Shown here: piece after piece, positions 30,791 to 39,761 of the stretch
Numbering within the stretch: position 1 is the stretch's first letter
Layout of the letters: each line of letters opens with the position of its first letter
NCBI RefSeq assembly: GCF_000739915.1
Contig: NZ_BBJT01000006.1
Span: 62,001-126,000, forward strand
DNA: 64,000 bases
Reading direction: 5' to 3'
Source of the DNA: Paenibacillus chitinolyticus NBRC 15660
Lineage (GTDB): Bacteria; Bacillota; Bacilli; Paenibacillales; NBRC-103111
Translations under genes and position numbers: made by a program
The notes under the pieces: generated by a model
What the model was told of the DNA's origin: nothing
The model's database searches: none
Seen by the model: the letters and a program-made list of their open reading frames with translations, nothing else

Positions 30791-32293
30791 TTAATCCAGC
30801 CAGCGGTATACTTTACCGGGATTGGTCTCCTTAACCTCCGAAGGAAGCTTAAAAGCTCCCTTCGGGCCGAATCCGGCTCCGGGTGCGCCGCTTCCTTTGG
30901 AAGCCCCGCTGTCGCCGCCGGACCCGTCACCGACGAGCCCCGCCGGGAGCAGCCCGCTTCCTATGGTGACCTTCGTGCCTTTCGGAGCCATGTCGAACAG
31001 CTCCTCCACGTCTTCCTGCCTCATCCGGATACAGCCCAGCGATTCGTCCTTGCCGATCGAGGACGGGTGCCTGGTCCCGTGGATCGCATAGTCCGTATCG
31101 GAGAGCGTCATCCCGCGCGTGCCGAACTCGCCTTTCTTCCGTCCCTTGGGATCGCGGACTTTCTCGGATACGGCGAATTCGCCGAGCGGCGTCCGAGCGC
31201 CTCCGAGGCCGACCTCGTAGCTCCGCACAACAGTCCGTCCGCTCACCAGAGCCAGCCGATGCAGCTTCGTGTCGATGAGGATCGCCAGCGGCTCGCTGAG
31301 CGCCTCCTCCGCCGCGACGGAAGCGGCGGTCGGCTTTGCGCCGGGGGCCGTGCCCGCGCCGCCTGTCCCGGCCGCGGCCTGCCCGTTCGCGCCCGCGGCG
31401 GCCGCCTCCCGTACAAGCGGGAACGCTTCCCGCATGTACGGCGTAAGTCCCGACATCACGTTGTCGGGATACGGCCTCAGCAGCTCCTCCGGGCCTTCCG
31501 GCAGCTTCCCGCTAGCCGCGCGGTAAGCCTCCAGCGCCGATCGGAGCACGAGGAGCTGCTCCTGGCGCTGCCGCCAGGCTCCCGCCGGTTCCGCGAAGCG
31601 GCCCGGATCGTCCGGGCGGCAGTTGCAGGCGGCGGCGTCGAAATAGGCGATCGCCGCCGCTTCGCCGGGCCCGCCGCTCGCGACCGACAGGAGCGGATTC
31701 AGCGGCCGGTGCCAGGCGATCCAGCCGCCGCCCGGGCCGTCCGCGCTCTGTGCGGACAGGAGGACCGCTTCGCCGCCTGTCGGCCTGTCGCGCAGCAGCA
31801 TCCGTTCGAGCGCTCCGCTCGCGGACGTCTGCTTCTCCGCCGCCAGGTAGACGCGGAGTCCCCCGTCCGCAGCCGGGAGCTCCGCCGATGCGGCGGCGCT
31901 TCCGGCGGGGCGCCCGTCTCCCGCGGCCGGCCCCGCCGGAGCGGGCAGCAGCGCGATCAGCGCCAGCAGGGCGGCCGTAAGCGCGGCTTTCCTGCGGCGG
32001 CTCCGCTTGGCCGCCGTCTTTAGCTCCTGCGGCCAGGGGACGGAGGAATCGAGCGCCGACCAGTCGACGGTTATTTTCCGTTTCTCGAACGCTTCATAGA
32101 TTTCGCCGGACTGCGCGTAGCAGTAAGCGGCTTTCCCCCGGTCTCCCCGGGCCGCATATTCCCTGCCGAGCAAGTACCACGCCATCCTCTGGTCCGGATG
32201 ATCCCGGACGTATTCCTTCAGATAAACCCGGTCTTCAATGGGATTGTGCCGCAAAAATTGGGCAAGTTTCTCGTCCGGTTTTTCTGTGCTCAC
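30791..32293 (-). CDS. L,D-transpeptidase (YkuD) with cytoplasmic N-terminal domain
   Basis: This protein of about 500 residues has an unusual layout. A soluble TPR-like N-terminus (about 1-75, WYLLGREYAARGDRGKAAYC) comes first, then a basic stretch and one membrane helix (about 105-125). An Ala/Gly/Pro-rich extracellular region (about 126-330) follows, and a YkuD domain (about 335-445) has the catalytic motif HGTRHPSSIGKDESLGCIRM, in which Cys attacks the peptide stem. It should make 3-3 crosslinks in peptidoglycan or anchor proteins. A Gly/Ser-rich tail follows. GTG 32293 fits the GGCGG site best; TTG 32314 and GTG 32302 are alternatives. The middle is strikingly GC-rich. Confidence 0.87.
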   Translation of the reverse strand: MSTEKPDEKLAQFLRHNPIEDRVYLKEYVRDHPDQRMAWYLLGREYAARGDRGKAAYCYAQSGEIYEAFEKRKITVDWSALDSSVPWPQELKTAAKRSRRRKAALTAALLALIALLPAPAGPAAGDGRPAGSAAASAELPAADGGLRVYLAAEKQTSASGALERMLLRDRPTGGEAVLLSAQSADGPGGGWIAWHRPLNPLLSVASGGPGEAAAIAYFDAAACNCRPDDPGRFAEPAGAWRQRQEQLLVLRSALEAYRAASGKLPEGPEELLRPYPDNVMSGLTPYMREAFPLVREAAAAGANGQAAAGTGGAGTAPGAKPTAASVAAEEALSEPLAILIDTKLHRLALVSGRTVVRSYEVGLGGARTPLGEFAVSEKVRDPKGRKKGEFGTRGMTLSDTDYAIHGTRHPSSIGKDESLGCIRMRQEDVEELFDMAPKGTKVTIGSGLLPAGLVGDGSGGDSGASKGSGAPGAGFGPKGAFKLPSEVKETNPGKVYRWLD

Positions 32294-32448
32294 TTTTTTC
32301 ACCGCCTGCCTCAAGGATTACCGGTGTTTCTTCTCTTTTTATCGGCAGGAGAAGCCGCTCTGTTGAATTTCCTTCAAATTCTGTCGGTTTTTCTCTCTTA
32401 ATTTCCGTTATCCGGGTTTATCCGAGTTAATCCGACAATATAACACAA

Positions 32449-32483
32449 AAAAGCCCTGTTTCCGATGGGGAAACAAGGCTTTA
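32449..32483 (-). terminator. Intrinsic terminator of the ferredoxin gene
   Basis: Read leftward, AAAGCCTTGTTTCC and GGAAACAGGGCTTTTTT pair with one mismatch. Confidence 0.85.
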
Positions 32484-32503
32484 TTTGTATAAAGAAAGAA
32501 ATC

Positions 32504-32755
<252 letters not shown>

Positions 32756-32898
32756 CTAATAGTCCTCCATTGTCCACTATAATATAAAGTATTCGAAAGT
32801 TCAACGGAAAGTACAAGTGAAAACCAGCCGCCGCGCGGTGTCCGGCTCTTCCCCTTTAAGATTTCATTCCGGGCCGGATGTTATTCGGCTCCCGGCTT

Positions 32899-34182
32899 TT
32901 ATAACGGGAATGAATCTCCGTCGGGGTCTTTCTGCAAAGAAGTTCCCCTCCGCTTGCGGTTGCGTATATGCGCCGACGGATTGTCGCCGATCATCCCCGC
33001 GGTGAGCACCGCGTCTTCTCCGAATTTATCCCGGAGCGCGTCCATAATTTCGCTCAGCTTGTCCTTCTTCGGCTGCTGCTCGTAACTGAACAGATCGAGC
33101 TGAATCGCGGCCTCCTCCTTCGGCGTCAGGTTCTGGCCCGTGATGCCGAGCAGGCGGATCGGCTTTTCCGGCTCCCAATGCCGCTCGAACAGCTCGCACG
33201 CGGCTTTGTACAGATCCTCGTGATGATCGGTCGGCACGGGCAGCGTCACGTTCCGCGTGATCGTCTTCATATCGGGGTCCCGGATCGTAATCTGCACGGT
33301 CGAAGCCATCAGCTTCTGATGTCTGAGTCGGCGCCCGACCTGATCGGCCAGATTCAGGAAGACTCGGAACACTTCCTTGCGGTCCGTGTAATTGTAAGGA
33401 AGCGTTGTCGTGTGGCCGACCGACTTGTTCGGCTCGCGCTCCGGGTTAACCTCCGACCGGGAGATGCCGTTGGCGGCCTGCTTGAGCGCGAATCCGTTTA
33501 TGCCGAACGACTTGCGGAGAAGCCCCTCGTCGGCGGCCGCCAGTTGGCCGATCGTGTGAATCTGCAGCTTCTGCAGCTTCTCGGCCGTTTTTCTGCCGAT
33601 GCCGTACAATTCTCCGCAGGGCCTGTCCCAGAGAACCTTCGGCACATCCCGCAGGCGAAGCACGAACAATCCGTTGGGCTTCTTCATATCGGAAGCCATC
33701 TTGGCCAGAAGCTTGTTCGGCGCCACCCCGATCGAACAGGGCAGGCCCAACTCCTCCCGTATCCGGGTCTGAATCTCCTCCGCGATCTGAAGCGGGGTTC
33801 CGAACTGCTTGGAGCCCGTTATGTCCACATAACATTCATCAATGGACATGGTCTCGACCATCGGTGAATAATCATAGACTATACGGCGGAATCCGCGGGA
33901 AAACTGCCGGTACAAATCAAAGTTCGGCTTGATGAGCACAAGCTCCGGACAAAGCCTCATCGCCTGCCGGACGAGCATGCCCGTCTTGACTCCGCGCGCC
34001 CTGGCGGGATAGGAGGAGGTTACGATGATGCCTTTGCGCTGTTCGACGCTGCCCGACACCGCGATCGGCTTGCCCCGGTACAGTTCGGGCTGTACGACTT
34101 CGTGAACGGAACAGTAAAACGCGTTCATATCGATATGTAAAATGACTCGTCCGTTCTTGGGATACCCTTCCTGTGCCATCAT
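32899..34182 (-). CDS. dinB: DNA polymerase IV (Y family)
   Basis: This 427-residue translesion polymerase has HIDMNAFYCSVHE (metal Asp and steric gate, about 16-28), SIDECYVDIT (catalytic Asp-Glu, about 113-122), a helix-hairpin-helix region (GIGRKTAEKLQKLQIHTIGQ) and a little-finger domain (about 250-360). The C-terminus contains QLDLFSYEQQP, a plausible QxxLF-type beta-clamp motif. ATG 34182 follows AAGGAGG by 8 bases, and upstream residues are not family-like. No LexA box could be confirmed in the 250 bases upstream. Confidence 0.94.
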   Translation of the reverse strand: MMAQEGYPKNGRVILHIDMNAFYCSVHEVVQPELYRGKPIAVSGSVEQRKGIIVTSSYPARARGVKTGMLVRQAMRLCPELVLIKPNFDLYRQFSRGFRRIVYDYSPMVETMSIDECYVDITGSKQFGTPLQIAEEIQTRIREELGLPCSIGVAPNKLLAKMASDMKKPNGLFVLRLRDVPKVLWDRPCGELYGIGRKTAEKLQKLQIHTIGQLAAADEGLLRKSFGINGFALKQAANGISRSEVNPEREPNKSVGHTTTLPYNYTDRKEVFRVFLNLADQVGRRLRHQKLMASTVQITIRDPDMKTITRNVTLPVPTDHHEDLYKAACELFERHWEPEKPIRLLGITGQNLTPKEEAAIQLDLFSYEQQPKKDKLSEIMDALRDKFGEDAVLTAGMIGDNPSAHIRNRKRRGTSLQKDPDGDSFPL

Positions 34183-34437
34183 CCCGGCTTCCTCCTTCCT
34201 GCGGGCGCGCGAGGTCCCGAACAGCCTATCAAAAAAGCGGCCTTTCGGCGCTTGATCCTCTTTGTTCCTGCTAATTCTTAGTCTATTCCTGTCCGCTTGA
34301 GGAATCAAGAACGGTTATCGTCCAAAATTTGCGAAAATTCATTTTTTATGGTTGAAATTATGATATAATCGTGCATTATACATTCGAGAAAACATTCGAA
34401 AAATGAACAGCCACACGTTTAGAGGGGGAGCACCGAA

Positions 34438-36054
34438 ATGTCCGATTCAATCAAAATCTTTGACACTACGCTTCGTGACGGAACCCAGGGCGAGGGAATC
34501 AGCCTGTCCGTGGAGGACAAACTGAAAATTGCCCAGAAGCTCGACGAGCTGGGCGTTCATTATATAGAAGGCGGCTGGCCCGGAAGCAACGGCAAAGACA
34601 TTGAATTTTTTAACCGTGTTCAGGAACTGAATCTTAAGCATGCGAAAGTAACGGCATTCGGCAGCACCCGCCGCAAGAACACGAAAGCCGAAGAAGATCC
34701 CAATCTGACGACGCTGGTGGCCTCCGGCGTTAAAGTCGCGACGATTTTCGGAAAATCGTGGGATTTTCACGTTCACACCGCCATTCAGACGACGCTGGAA
34801 GAAAACCTCGCGATGATTTTCGATTCCGTCCGGTATCTGAAAAGCTGCGGTCTTGAAGTTATTTACGACGGCGAGCATTTTTTTGACGGCTACAAAAACA
34901 ACCCTGACTACGCTCTCCAGACAATCCGCCAGGCGCAGGAAGCCGGTGCGGACTGGATCGTGCTGTGCGATACGAACGGCGGATCGATGCCGGAGGAAAT
35001 TTTCGAGATCGTTTCGGAAGTCAAGAAACAGATCACGACTCCCGTGGGCATCCACGCCCACAACGACTGCGAACTGGGCGTCGCCAACTCCCTGGCAGCC
35101 GTTAGAGCCGGTGCCCGCCAGGTCCAGGGTACGATGAACGGATACGGCGAGCGCTGCGGCAACGCGAATCTGTGCTCCGTCATTCCCAATCTGCAATTGA
35201 AGCTCGGCTTCGCCTGCATCTCGGATGAGCAGTTGGAGTCGCTGGGGCCCGTCGCCCGTTACGTCAGCGAGATCGCGAACATGCACATGCCGATGAACCA
35301 GCCGTATGTCGGCAGCGCGGCTTTCGCCCACAAAGGCGGAATCCACGTGTCCGCTATCCTCAAGCACGCGAGCACATACGAGCATATCGTTCCCGAGAAG
35401 GTCGGCAACAAACAGCGTGTGCTCGTTTCGGAACTGGCGGGACAGAGCAACCTCGTTTCGAAAGCGGCCGAGCTCGGCCTCAATCTGGAGCAGCAGGACG
35501 GCAAAGCGAAAGAAATCATTTCGCGCATCAAAGACCTCGAGCACGAGGGCTACCAGTTCGAAGGCGCGGATGCTTCGCTCGAATTGATGATGCGGGAAGC
35601 TTCCGGCGAACTGCAGGAACCGTTCGTGTTGGAATCGTTCAAAATTTTCGTGGAAAAATCGGCGGATCGCCCGGTCAGTTCCGAAGCTTTCGTCAAGGTT
35701 AACGTGAACGGCGAATCCATGTATACCGCCGCGGAAGGCGACGGACCTGTCAACGCGCTCGATAACGCGCTTCGTAAAGCTCTGCTGCCTTTCTATCCGG
35801 ACATTCACAGAATGCACCTGTCCGACTATAAGGTGCGCGTACTTGACGACAAAGGAGCGACCGCTTCCAAAGTCCGTGTTCTGATCGAATCCCGCAATTT
35901 CGAGAACGAATGGAATACCGTCGGCGTTTCCTCCAATATTATCGAAGCCAGCTGGCACGCGCTCGTGGACAGCTTCCGGTATGCCCTGATCGGCAAATCC
36001 AGCATCGAGAGAGAATCGCTTGATCCCAGACCGGTCGGTCTAGTGAACCATTAA
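34438..36054 (+). CDS. cimA: Citramalate synthase
   Basis: This 538-residue enzyme condenses pyruvate and acetyl-CoA to (R)-citramalate, the first step of the threonine-independent route to isoleucine. The HMGL-like barrel has DTTLRDGTQGEGIS (9-22) and metal ligands in GIHAHNDCELGVANS (about 201-215). The C-terminal LeuA regulatory domain (about 400-520) ends with SWHALVDSFRYAL. The TQGEG and YIEGGWPGSNGKD features are those of CimA rather than LeuA. AGGGGG precedes the ATG, and a TATAAT at 34364-34369 is a possible -10. The long terminator isolates it as a single gene. Confidence 0.93.
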   Translation: MSDSIKIFDTTLRDGTQGEGISLSVEDKLKIAQKLDELGVHYIEGGWPGSNGKDIEFFNRVQELNLKHAKVTAFGSTRRKNTKAEEDPNLTTLVASGVKVATIFGKSWDFHVHTAIQTTLEENLAMIFDSVRYLKSCGLEVIYDGEHFFDGYKNNPDYALQTIRQAQEAGADWIVLCDTNGGSMPEEIFEIVSEVKKQITTPVGIHAHNDCELGVANSLAAVRAGARQVQGTMNGYGERCGNANLCSVIPNLQLKLGFACISDEQLESLGPVARYVSEIANMHMPMNQPYVGSAAFAHKGGIHVSAILKHASTYEHIVPEKVGNKQRVLVSELAGQSNLVSKAAELGLNLEQQDGKAKEIISRIKDLEHEGYQFEGADASLELMMREASGELQEPFVLESFKIFVEKSADRPVSSEAFVKVNVNGESMYTAAEGDGPVNALDNALRKALLPFYPDIHRMHLSDYKVRVLDDKGATASKVRVLIESRNFENEWNTVGVSSNIIEASWHALVDSFRYALIGKSSIERESLDPRPVGLVNH

Positions 36055-36084
36055 TATTTACACCTTCTTATTCCTTACAAAAAG

Positions 36085-36147
36085 ACAAGCCCCGTTTCTT
36101 CCGTGTGGGCAGCCTGGCTTTACACACGGACCCGAAACGGGGCTTTT
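36085..36147 (+). terminator. Long two-part terminator hairpin after cimA
   Basis: AAGCCCCGTTTC pairs with GAAACGGGGCTT and an inner TCCGTGTG with CACACGGA. T5 follows. It also faces the convergent ResA-like gene. Confidence 0.9.
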
Positions 36148-36200
36148 TGCATGTCTCCGAAGGAGTCGGATAATGTGACCGGATCTTATCGGCCCGTCCG

Positions 36201-36737
36201 CTAGCGGCCCTTGATCAAAGCCTTGATTTTCTTTTCCCACTCCGCCTTGGGAAGAAGGTTTACCACTTCCTGCACGACTCCGTTCTTGTCTACGAGGAAG
36301 CTCGTCGGGATCGCCAGAAACTTGAACGATTCCGAGACTTTACCGGGTTCATCCAGCAGCACCGGAAAATTGATTCCATACTCCTTGGCGAAGGCCCTCG
36401 CCTTTTGCTCGTCATCCTGACTCGTTACATTTATCGCCACCAGGTCCACTTTGTCCCCGTACTTTGCCTGCAGATCAATCAAATCGGGCACTTCCATCTT
36501 GCACGGACCGCACCAGGACGCCCAGAAGTTCAAAATAAGCGGCTTATCGCGCGCGCCTCCGACCTGATAGGGCTTGCCATCCAAATCCGGCAGGCTGAAA
36601 GAAGGCACAAACATTCCCGGCCGGGGTCCCGTTTGAGTAGGCGCCGCCGTTTGTTTTTCGTCTTTTTTGCCGATCTGGACAAATATAGCCGCGGCCAGAA
36701 GAAGCACGATGGCCAGAATCGCTGCATTCCGTTTCAA
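36201..36737 (-). CDS. ResA/TlpA-like membrane-anchored thiol oxidoreductase
   Basis: This 178-residue protein has an N-terminal signal anchor (about 4-22, NAAILAIVLLLAAAIFVQI) and an extracytoplasmic thioredoxin domain with WASWCGPCKMEVPDL (about 72-86) and cis-Pro in AIPTSFLVD (about 143-151). Relatives (ResA, StoA) reduce apocytochrome c or spore-envelope disulfides. With no cytochrome genes near, StoA-like or general roles are possible. It starts at TTG with AGGG 7 bases upstream. Confidence 0.88.
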   Translation of the reverse strand: MKRNAAILAIVLLLAAAIFVQIGKKDEKQTAAPTQTGPRPGMFVPSFSLPDLDGKPYQVGGARDKPLILNFWASWCGPCKMEVPDLIDLQAKYGDKVDLVAINVTSQDDEQKARAFAKEYGINFPVLLDEPGKVSESFKFLAIPTSFLVDKNGVVQEVVNLLPKAEWEKKIKALIKGR

Positions 36738-36915
36738 TTTGAGCCCTCATTTCCGCATCATTCGCTTTATTCTATCACATGGGAGGTTCAAAATCAGGTA
36801 ACCCCCTTAGTATCCCCATCTTTATCCGATTCCAACATTATGAACGGCTTAAAAAGTATGATCTTCCGCCCGGAGGAAACCCTATCCGTACCAAGTCAGA
36901 AGAGAGGTCAACCGC

Positions 36916-38220
36916 ATGGAAAAAACGAAATCCCGAGGGCTTGACATCATTTTCGAGAGTGATCAGGACGACGACTACCAGTTTACCGCCGAACAGACGG
37001 CTGAAGGCGGCGAAAAAGGAGGCGGCGGCAAAGGCCGGCTTCTTGAATTTATGGCCATTGCGACGGTACCGCTCGTGCTGGTACTCGGCAACTCGATGCT
37101 GGTTCCTATTCTCCCCCAATTGGAGACCGAGCTGGGCATCACTAAATTTCAGAGCAGTTTGGTTATTACTCTCTTTTCGATAACCGCAGGCCTGATCATC
37201 CCTATATCGGGATACTTATCCGACCGGTTTACGAGGAAATCAGTGATCATCCCGTCTCTTATTATATATGGGGCTGCCGGGGTATTGGCGGCGTTCGGAG
37301 CCATCTGGAAATCCTATACGATTCTGATTATAGCCAGAGCCATTCAGGGGATCGGCGCTGCCGGCACGGCTCCCATCGCGATGGCTCTCGTCGGGGATTT
37401 GTATAAAGGGGGAACGGAAAGCAAGGCCCTCGGCCTGACGGAAGCATCCAACGGGCTCGGTAAGGTGCTCAGTCCCATCATCGGCTCCCTGCTTGCTCTT
37501 CTTGTCTGGTATATGCCTTTTTTCGCCTTTCCGATTTTTTGCCTTCTGGCCTTGCTGGCCATGATGTTTCTCATTCACGAACCCAAAACCAAGAAGAAAC
37601 CGACGGAACTGAAACCTTACCTCCACAAAATCGGAACCATTCTGAAAAAGAAAGGACGCTGGCTGATCACTTCTTTTTTTGCGGGTTCGCTTGCGCTTTT
37701 TATCCTGTTCGGCGTCTTATTTTACTTGTCCAATATACTGGAAGAGCCTCCGTACCATATAGATGGCGTCAAAAAGGGGTTCGTCCTGGCAATCCCGCTG
37801 CTGGGGATGGTCATTACCTCTTACACAACCGGAGCCCTAATTAAGAAAAACGGCACCCTGATGCGCTGGCTGATCAACATCGGCCTTTTAGTTATGACCC
37901 TGTCGCTGGCTTCCACGATTTTCGCTTTTCAGAATCTGTATTTGTTTATCGGCCTGCTTACCTTAAGCGCCATCGGCACCGGGCTGCTTCTTCCCTGCCT
38001 CAACACAATGATCACCGGCTCCGTGGAAAAAAGCGAACGCGGTATGATCACATCCATCTATAACAGCCTCCGGTTCATTGGCGTGGCCTTCGGTCCGCCC
38101 ATCTTCGGCTGGCTGATGGATAAATCCGACCGGCTCATTTTTATAACCGTATCTTCTCTGGCGGGTTTGACGCTCATTCTTGTTTTTTATCTGGTTAAAC
38201 CTCAGGGAAAAATCAGCTGA
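36916..38220 (+). CDS. MFS exporter (12 helices, drug-efflux type)
   Basis: This 434-residue MFS protein has an acidic, then Gly-rich cytoplasmic N-terminus (1-42) before helix 1. Motif A is GYLSDRFTRKSVI (about 98-110), and helix 5 carries motif-C-like GLGKVLSPIIGSLL (about 178-191). The second half starts after a basic central loop (about 220-250). It resembles Bacillus drug efflux proteins; the substrate is unknown. GAGAGG lies 8 bases before the ATG. The long acidic N-terminus is unusual for the family. Confidence 0.88.
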   Translation: MEKTKSRGLDIIFESDQDDDYQFTAEQTAEGGEKGGGGKGRLLEFMAIATVPLVLVLGNSMLVPILPQLETELGITKFQSSLVITLFSITAGLIIPISGYLSDRFTRKSVIIPSLIIYGAAGVLAAFGAIWKSYTILIIARAIQGIGAAGTAPIAMALVGDLYKGGTESKALGLTEASNGLGKVLSPIIGSLLALLVWYMPFFAFPIFCLLALLAMMFLIHEPKTKKKPTELKPYLHKIGTILKKKGRWLITSFFAGSLALFILFGVLFYLSNILEEPPYHIDGVKKGFVLAIPLLGMVITSYTTGALIKKNGTLMRWLINIGLLVMTLSLASTIFAFQNLYLFIGLLTLSAIGTGLLLPCLNTMITGSVEKSERGMITSIYNSLRFIGVAFGPPIFGWLMDKSDRLIFITVSSLAGLTLILVFYLVKPQGKIS

Positions 38221-38224
38221 TCCG

Positions 38225-38253
38225 TTGAGTGCGTTAAAAGATTTCGTTATAAT
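38225..38253 (+). promoter_or_regulatory. Promoter predicting a leaderless JAMM transcript
   Basis: TTGAGT (38225-38230), a 17-base spacer and a perfect TATAAT (38248-38253). The expected transcription start, 7 bases after the -10, is 38260, the A of the next ATG. Confidence 0.75.
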
Positions 38254-38259
38254 TAGCGC

Positions 38260-38925
38260 ATGATAAACGCGAAACGGTTAACTGAAATCAAAGTAAGCCT
38301 GTCCTTGTACACGGAATGGCTGGCGCGGTTCAGCAGCTTTCCGGATGAAGAAACGTGCGGATTCGTTTACGGAAGGATTCGGAATGAGACCGCCTATGTC
38401 TCCTCTTTCGTATGGGTTCCGAATGTTTCGGCTTGTCCCGCCCGGTCTTTCCGTATATCCCCATCCGATATTATGCGTCACTTAGGGGGCGGACAAGCCC
38501 GAAACGACCGGCCCGCGCGGTCTTCATTAGCGGCCCCCGTGCTGCTGGGCCTGTTCCACTCCCACCCGCGTACGGCTGCTTCGCCGTCTTCCGAGGACAT
38601 CTCGGCCTTGCGGTTGTGGCCGGAACTGCCCTCCTTCTGGATCGTCTCCCTGGAGCGCTGCGTTCCCGAAACCGAGGTATACGCGTGGGCGGAACCGCAG
38701 GATAGCCCGGCCGCACTCGGACCGTCCGAATCGGCGGATTCCGCCGATAAGATCGTCACGACTGAGGATACGGGGCAGCCCGGATCGGTTGGTCCCTCCA
38801 CAACGGACACTTTGACCGATCGGACCTCACTGCGTGCAGTATCCGCTCCTTCGTCTAATCGGCCAAATCAGGCGAAAAGTCTCTCAAAGCTCCGTAAAAT
38901 CCCGCTTTGTATAGAAGCGCTATGA
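38260..38925 (+). CDS. JAMM/M67-family metallopeptidase-like protein
   Basis: This 221-residue protein has a JAB1/MPN domain (about 15-145). The full JAMM zinc motif is present: Glu in FPDEETCGFVYG (about 28-39) and HSHPRTAASPSSEDI, that is H-x-H-x7-S-x-x-D (about 100-114). Such enzymes cut isopeptide or cysteine-adduct bonds, for example in ubiquitin-like or sulphur-carrier systems. No ThiF or small-modifier gene is adjacent. The C-terminus (about 150-221) is Ser/Thr/Pro-rich and probably disordered. There is no ribosome binding site; the ATG coincides with the predicted transcript start. Confidence 0.8.
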   Translation: MINAKRLTEIKVSLSLYTEWLARFSSFPDEETCGFVYGRIRNETAYVSSFVWVPNVSACPARSFRISPSDIMRHLGGGQARNDRPARSSLAAPVLLGLFHSHPRTAASPSSEDISALRLWPELPSFWIVSLERCVPETEVYAWAEPQDSPAALGPSESADSADKIVTTEDTGQPGSVGPSTTDTLTDRTSLRAVSAPSSNRPNQAKSLSKLRKIPLCIEAL

Positions 38926-38929
38926 ACCA

Positions 38930-38978
38930 AAAAAGCAAGCAGGTATCCGCGGCTTCCCGCACTCCTGCTTGCTTTTTC
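38930..38978. terminator. Bidirectional intrinsic terminator
   Basis: AAAAGCAAGCAGG and CCTGCTTGCTTTTT pair perfectly around a 20-base loop. It separates the JAMM gene from the convergent exonuclease gene. Confidence 0.9.
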
Positions 38979-39012
38979 ATATCTTGGCTTTCTTCTCCGC
39001 TATCTGCGAGCC

Positions 39013-39741
39013 CTACGCTTTACCGAGAAGCGCATACAGATCTCCGAGCGTATCCACGCCCATTTCACCGATCTCTTCCAGAAGCTTCTTCCACAGCTCG
39101 GCGGTCATCAAAGAATCGTCCAATGCGTGGTGTCTTCTCAGCACCGGAATTCCGTACAGCTCAAGCAGGGAATCGAGTGTGTAGTCTTTGTGCCGGGGCA
39201 TCAGCCATTTGGCTGCCATCAGCGAATCCAGCACCCGGTGGGAGAGGCTGATTTTCGATGTTTTCCAGAGCGCCGCATTCAAAAACGCTTTGTCATGAGC
39301 CGAACCGTGCGCCAGCAAAACCCTCGCCCCCACAAACTCGAAAAATTCACGCAGGGCCGTAATCAAGTCCGGCGCTTCGGCCGCCTCTTCCGTCCGGATT
39401 CCGGTCAGCTCCTCGATATGAGGAGGAATCGGGCGGTTCGGATTCACAAGGGTGTAAAACGACTCCTCTTCGAGTTTGTCCCCGGCCATAGACACGGCGC
39501 CGATCGAAATAATCTCGTCCGCTGCCGATGAGAAACCCGTTGTTTCCAGATCAAAAACAACGACTTTGAGATTGTGCAGGGAAGTGTCCAGCAGCGAATG
39601 TCTGCGCTGATCCTTCAGAAGCTGACGGATAAACGCCATCTGCTGGGCATTACGCGGGTTAAACATGGATGTAATCGCCGGGGTCAACCCGCCCATCTTG
39701 TAAAGCCTCCACAAACCGCCGCCCGGGCCGCTCTCTTTCAT
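39013..39741 (-). CDS. DnaQ-like 3'-5' exonuclease
   Basis: This 242-residue protein has an N-terminal helical segment (about 1-55) and a DEDDh exonuclease domain (about 58-235). Exo I is VVFDLETTGF with both acidic ligands (about 61-70), Exo II is LAHGSAHDKAFLN (about 143-155), and Exo III is HHALDDSLMTAE (about 204-215). It removes nucleotides from DNA or RNA 3' ends. It is the last gene of an operon with a GlnD-like nucleotidyltransferase and an ammonium transporter. The same exonuclease/DUF294 pairing recurs in other bacteria, but its purpose is unknown. Confidence 0.9.
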   Translation of the reverse strand: MKESGPGGGLWRLYKMGGLTPAITSMFNPRNAQQMAFIRQLLKDQRRHSLLDTSLHNLKVVVFDLETTGFSSAADEIISIGAVSMAGDKLEEESFYTLVNPNRPIPPHIEELTGIRTEEAAEAPDLITALREFFEFVGARVLLAHGSAHDKAFLNAALWKTSKISLSHRVLDSLMAAKWLMPRHKDYTLDSLLELYGIPVLRRHHALDDSLMTAELWKKLLEEIGEMGVDTLGDLYALLGKA

Positions 39742-39761
39742 CGTTTTACTCCTTTCCGGTC

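Noticed and set aside
34447-35958. 503-residue antisense frame in cimA
   Set aside because: It mirrors the cimA coding frame; cimA has full catalytic motifs and a binding site, and this has neither.
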